Below, in pieces: positions 31,901 to 32,736 of a stretch of DNA of 32,736 nt (positions are counted from its first letter, which is position 1; every line of letters starts with the position of its first letter). Both the position numbers and the translations under genes were made by a program. This DNA comes from an uncultured Bacteroidales bacterium (GTDB lineage Bacteria; Bacteroidota; Bacteroidia; Bacteroidales; Bacteroidaceae). The stretch spans positions 61,450-94,185 of the forward strand of contig CACZMI010000008.1 of NCBI GenBank assembly GCA_902782245.1, written 5' to 3'. The notes under the pieces were generated by a model, which saw nothing but the letters and a program-made list of their open reading frames with translations, ran no database searches and was not told where the DNA came from.

Positions 31901-32435
31901 GCAGGAGGCCAAGGAGAAAGGTAATGGTGCCGGCGTTGCAGTAGGAAGCACCCCGATGGATGCATCGCGTTACGTTGATGAGTGCACCGTTGAGACTGAT
32001 CTGGACCTCTGTTTCCCGGATTCATTCGTGCCAGATGGCAGCGAGCGAATCCTCCTGTACCGTGAACTTGACAGCATGGAGCGCGAGCAGGATATCCAGC
32101 GTTTCCGCGACCGCCTGCAGGACCGTTTCGGCCAGATTCCCAAGCAGGCCGACGAACTTATCCGCCTTGTCACCCTGCGCCGCATGGGGCGCGAGCTGGG
32201 CATCGAGAAAATCTACCTCAAGGCCGGCCGCATGAGCCTGTTCTTTGTGGCCAACCCCGACAGTCCCTACTACGAGAGCGAGGCATTCGGCGCCATCCTG
32301 GCCTACGCCGCACAGAACCCCATGCTATGCCGTCTGCGCGAGGAAGGCACCAAACGCAGCCTCCAGGTATCGGACGTAAAGGACATAGACAGCGCCATCG
32401 GCATTCTGCGTGCCATCCTCACCCCCGCACTGTAA
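28992..32435 (+). CDS. mfd: Transcription-repair coupling factor
   Basis: The start MTLADLSGFYGGLAQTK gives 1147 residues, normal for Mfd. Mfd pushes stalled RNA polymerase off damaged DNA and recruits UvrA. UvrB-like N-terminal domains (about 1-400), the RNA polymerase-interacting domain (about 450-550; from EFQIGDYVVHMDHG), helicase Walker A GDVGFGKT (about 600-607), LLIIDEEQKFG (about 698-708), TMTATPIPRTL, and motif VI QMRGRVGRSNR (about 868-878) all appear; a C-terminal domain closes the protein. A small repeat ANANANAN lies near residues 293-300. No break is seen. Confidence 0.97.
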   Translation: MTLADLSGFYGGLAQTKALLKELAGKRTGNVFLQGLRASSAPLLFCGVARNGVKPCILIILNDQEEAAYFYHDMVQTMGDKDVLYFPSAFRRAAKYGQKDDASEILRTEVLSRLTTVEPGARTLVIVTSADALAEKVVSKSSLEDKSIRISVGETLDREELQNLLLDLGFNRVDYVYEPGQFALHGSILDVFSFSSEYPYRLDFFGDDIDSIRQFSVDTQLSTDKKDSVVVVPDMDKVEGAQVSLMDFLPADTVLAVKDLLLTADRMTTVSREVADQESMAARMRIANAAAGSEANANANANVEMPHLLTAEDFLRKTTDFRVVEFGNKPTGVASVTITFDTTPQPLFHKNFDLVSQTLTDYIVKGYRIYILTDNPKQGERLHDIFTERGENIQFETIGKTLHEGFADGILKCCFFTDHQIFDRYHKYNLRSERARNGKVALTLKELQEFQIGDYVVHMDHGVGKFGGLVRVPQGNGYQEKIKIIYKNDDVVFVSIHALHKVSKYKGKEGEEPHINKLGTGAWENLKERTKGKIKDIARDLIKLYAKRLEEKGFAYSPDSYLQNELEASFMYEDTPDQLKATQDVKQDMESSRPMDRLICGDVGFGKTEVAIRAAFKAVADNKQVAVLVPTTILAFQHYQTFRDRLKDFPCRVEYLSRARSAAQTTAILEDLKNGKIDIVIGTHKLIGKQVKFKDLGLLIIDEEQKFGVSVKEKLKQLRANVDVLTMTATPIPRTLQFSLMGARDLSVIQTPPPNRYPIQTELHVFSPDIIREAVNFEMSRNGQLFIVSNRISSLPDLAAIVEREVPDARVAIGHGQMDPDELEKILTGFINYDYDVLIATSIIENGIDIPNANTIIVNSAQNFGLSDLHQMRGRVGRSNRKAFCYLLAPPLASLSDESRRRLQAIESFSDLGSGIQLALQDLDIRGAGNLLGAEQSGFIADLGYETYQKILKEAVRELKNDEFQDLFREQEAKEKGNGAGVAVGSTPMDASRYVDECTVETDLDLCFPDSFVPDGSERILLYRELDSMEREQDIQRFRDRLQDRFGQIPKQADELIRLVTLRRMGRELGIEKIYLKAGRMSLFFVANPDSPYYESEAFGAILAYAAQNPMLCRLREEGTKRSLQVSDVKDIDSAIGILRAILTPAL

Positions 32436-32443
32436 AAAATAAC

Positions 32444-32451
32444 TATATTTG
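32444..32451 (+). promoter_or_regulatory. -7 box of the rubrerythrin gene
   Basis: TATATTTG matches TAnnTTTG, about 36 bases before the ATG at 32487 and 9 bases after the mfd stop. No TTTG at the -33 position. Confidence 0.5.
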
Positions 32452-32486
32452 CCAAAAAGATTATTAACCTTATAAAAGATACAACT

Positions 32487-32736
32487 ATGAGTAACAAGTA
32501 CGCAGGAACCCAGACAGAGAAGAATCTGGAGGCAGCATTTGCCGGTGAGTCAATGGCACGTAACAAGTACACCTATTTTGCATCAAAGGCCAAGAAAGAG
32601 GGCTTTGAGCAGATAGCTGCAATCTTTGAGGAGACTGCCAACAATGAGAAGGAGCACGCAAAACTCTGGTTCAAGGAGTTGGAGGGCATAGGCGATACAG
32701 CCCAGAACCTGGGCGCCGCAGCTGACGGTGAGAACT
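32487..32736 (+). CDS. rbr: Rubrerythrin, N-terminal part, cut by window edge
   Basis: 83 codons are visible. The sequence MSNKYAGTQTEKNLEAAFAG, then ESMARNKYTYFASKAKKEGF and EETANNEKEHAKLWF, is the diiron four-helix domain with Glu and ExxH iron ligands. The rubredoxin-like C-terminal domain would be outside the window. Rubrerythrin reduces hydrogen peroxide, which suits a strict anaerobe. Confidence 0.95.
   Translation, partial: MSNKYAGTQTEKNLEAAFAGESMARNKYTYFASKAKKEGFEQIAAIFEETANNEKEHAKLWFKELEGIGDTAQNLGAAADGEN

Overview
The window looks like chromosome of a gut-type Bacteroidales bacterium (Bacteroidaceae or Prevotellaceae; the genus cannot be fixed from sequence alone). The evidence is the set of proteins (Rho with a huge Q/N/E-rich insert, DUF3127, DUF6249 and DUF4369 proteins, BlaI-M56 pair, DivIC, rubrerythrin), the lack of Shine-Dalgarno sequences, and many matches to the Bacteroidetes promoter form TTTG-N19/20-TAnnTTTG. 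Most of it is housekeeping sequence, with an accessory-looking stretch at about 5.2-15.7 kb.

Layout. 1-2460 (minus): dnaN, a DnaQ-like exonuclease broken by an in-frame TAG, and the start of coaBC, all overlapping. 2610-2999 (plus): DUF3127 protein with an SSB-like acidic tip, then a bidirectional terminator shared with rho (3040-5004, minus). 5203-9839: two ECF sigma modules. One has a secreted protein, sigma factor and one-TM anti-sigma-like protein. The other has a DUF6249 protein, sigma factor and two-TM anti-sigma-like protein. A frameshifted DUF3667-like gene lies between them. 9945-13410: a small secreted protein, a thioredoxin-like lipoprotein gene broken by TAA, a small membrane protein and an ABC ATPase. 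13562-15464 (minus): BlaI repressor and M56 (BlaR1-like) sensor. 15745-19179: engB, recR, a membrane protein, a glycosyltransferase and a GNAT acetyltransferase. 19246-19319: tRNA-Asp with a remarkable palindromic terminator. 19509-20813: promoter, cobalamin riboswitch, long leader and a PEGA-domain envelope protein. 20853-22569: kdgK and eda, the last two steps from KDG to pyruvate plus glyceraldehyde-3-phosphate. 22645-24393: dnaX. 24495-26061: divIC, a membrane protein and a DUF4369 lipoprotein. 26058-28899 (minus): polyprenol-type glycosyltransferase, dihydroorotase and plsC. 28992-32435: mfd. 32487-end: rubrerythrin (partial).

The strongest structure not explained by genes is a dispersed palindromic element, present four times (5203, 7455, 13417, 15559). 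Every copy is exactly 140 bp, in the same orientation, and bounded by the 16-bp inverted repeat GCCAAAGTGTCCCACA. Inside each copy the motif GTGTCCCAC occurs as four alternating arms (forward, reverse, forward, reverse) that form two hairpins. I cannot name it; a MITE-like nonautonomous element or a structured intergenic repeat are the best explanations.

Three genes are broken by single changes within the first 12 kb (TAG, frameshift, TAA). TAG ends at least two intact genes here, so stop-codon recoding does not explain the first one. They are either recent pseudogenes or sequence errors.
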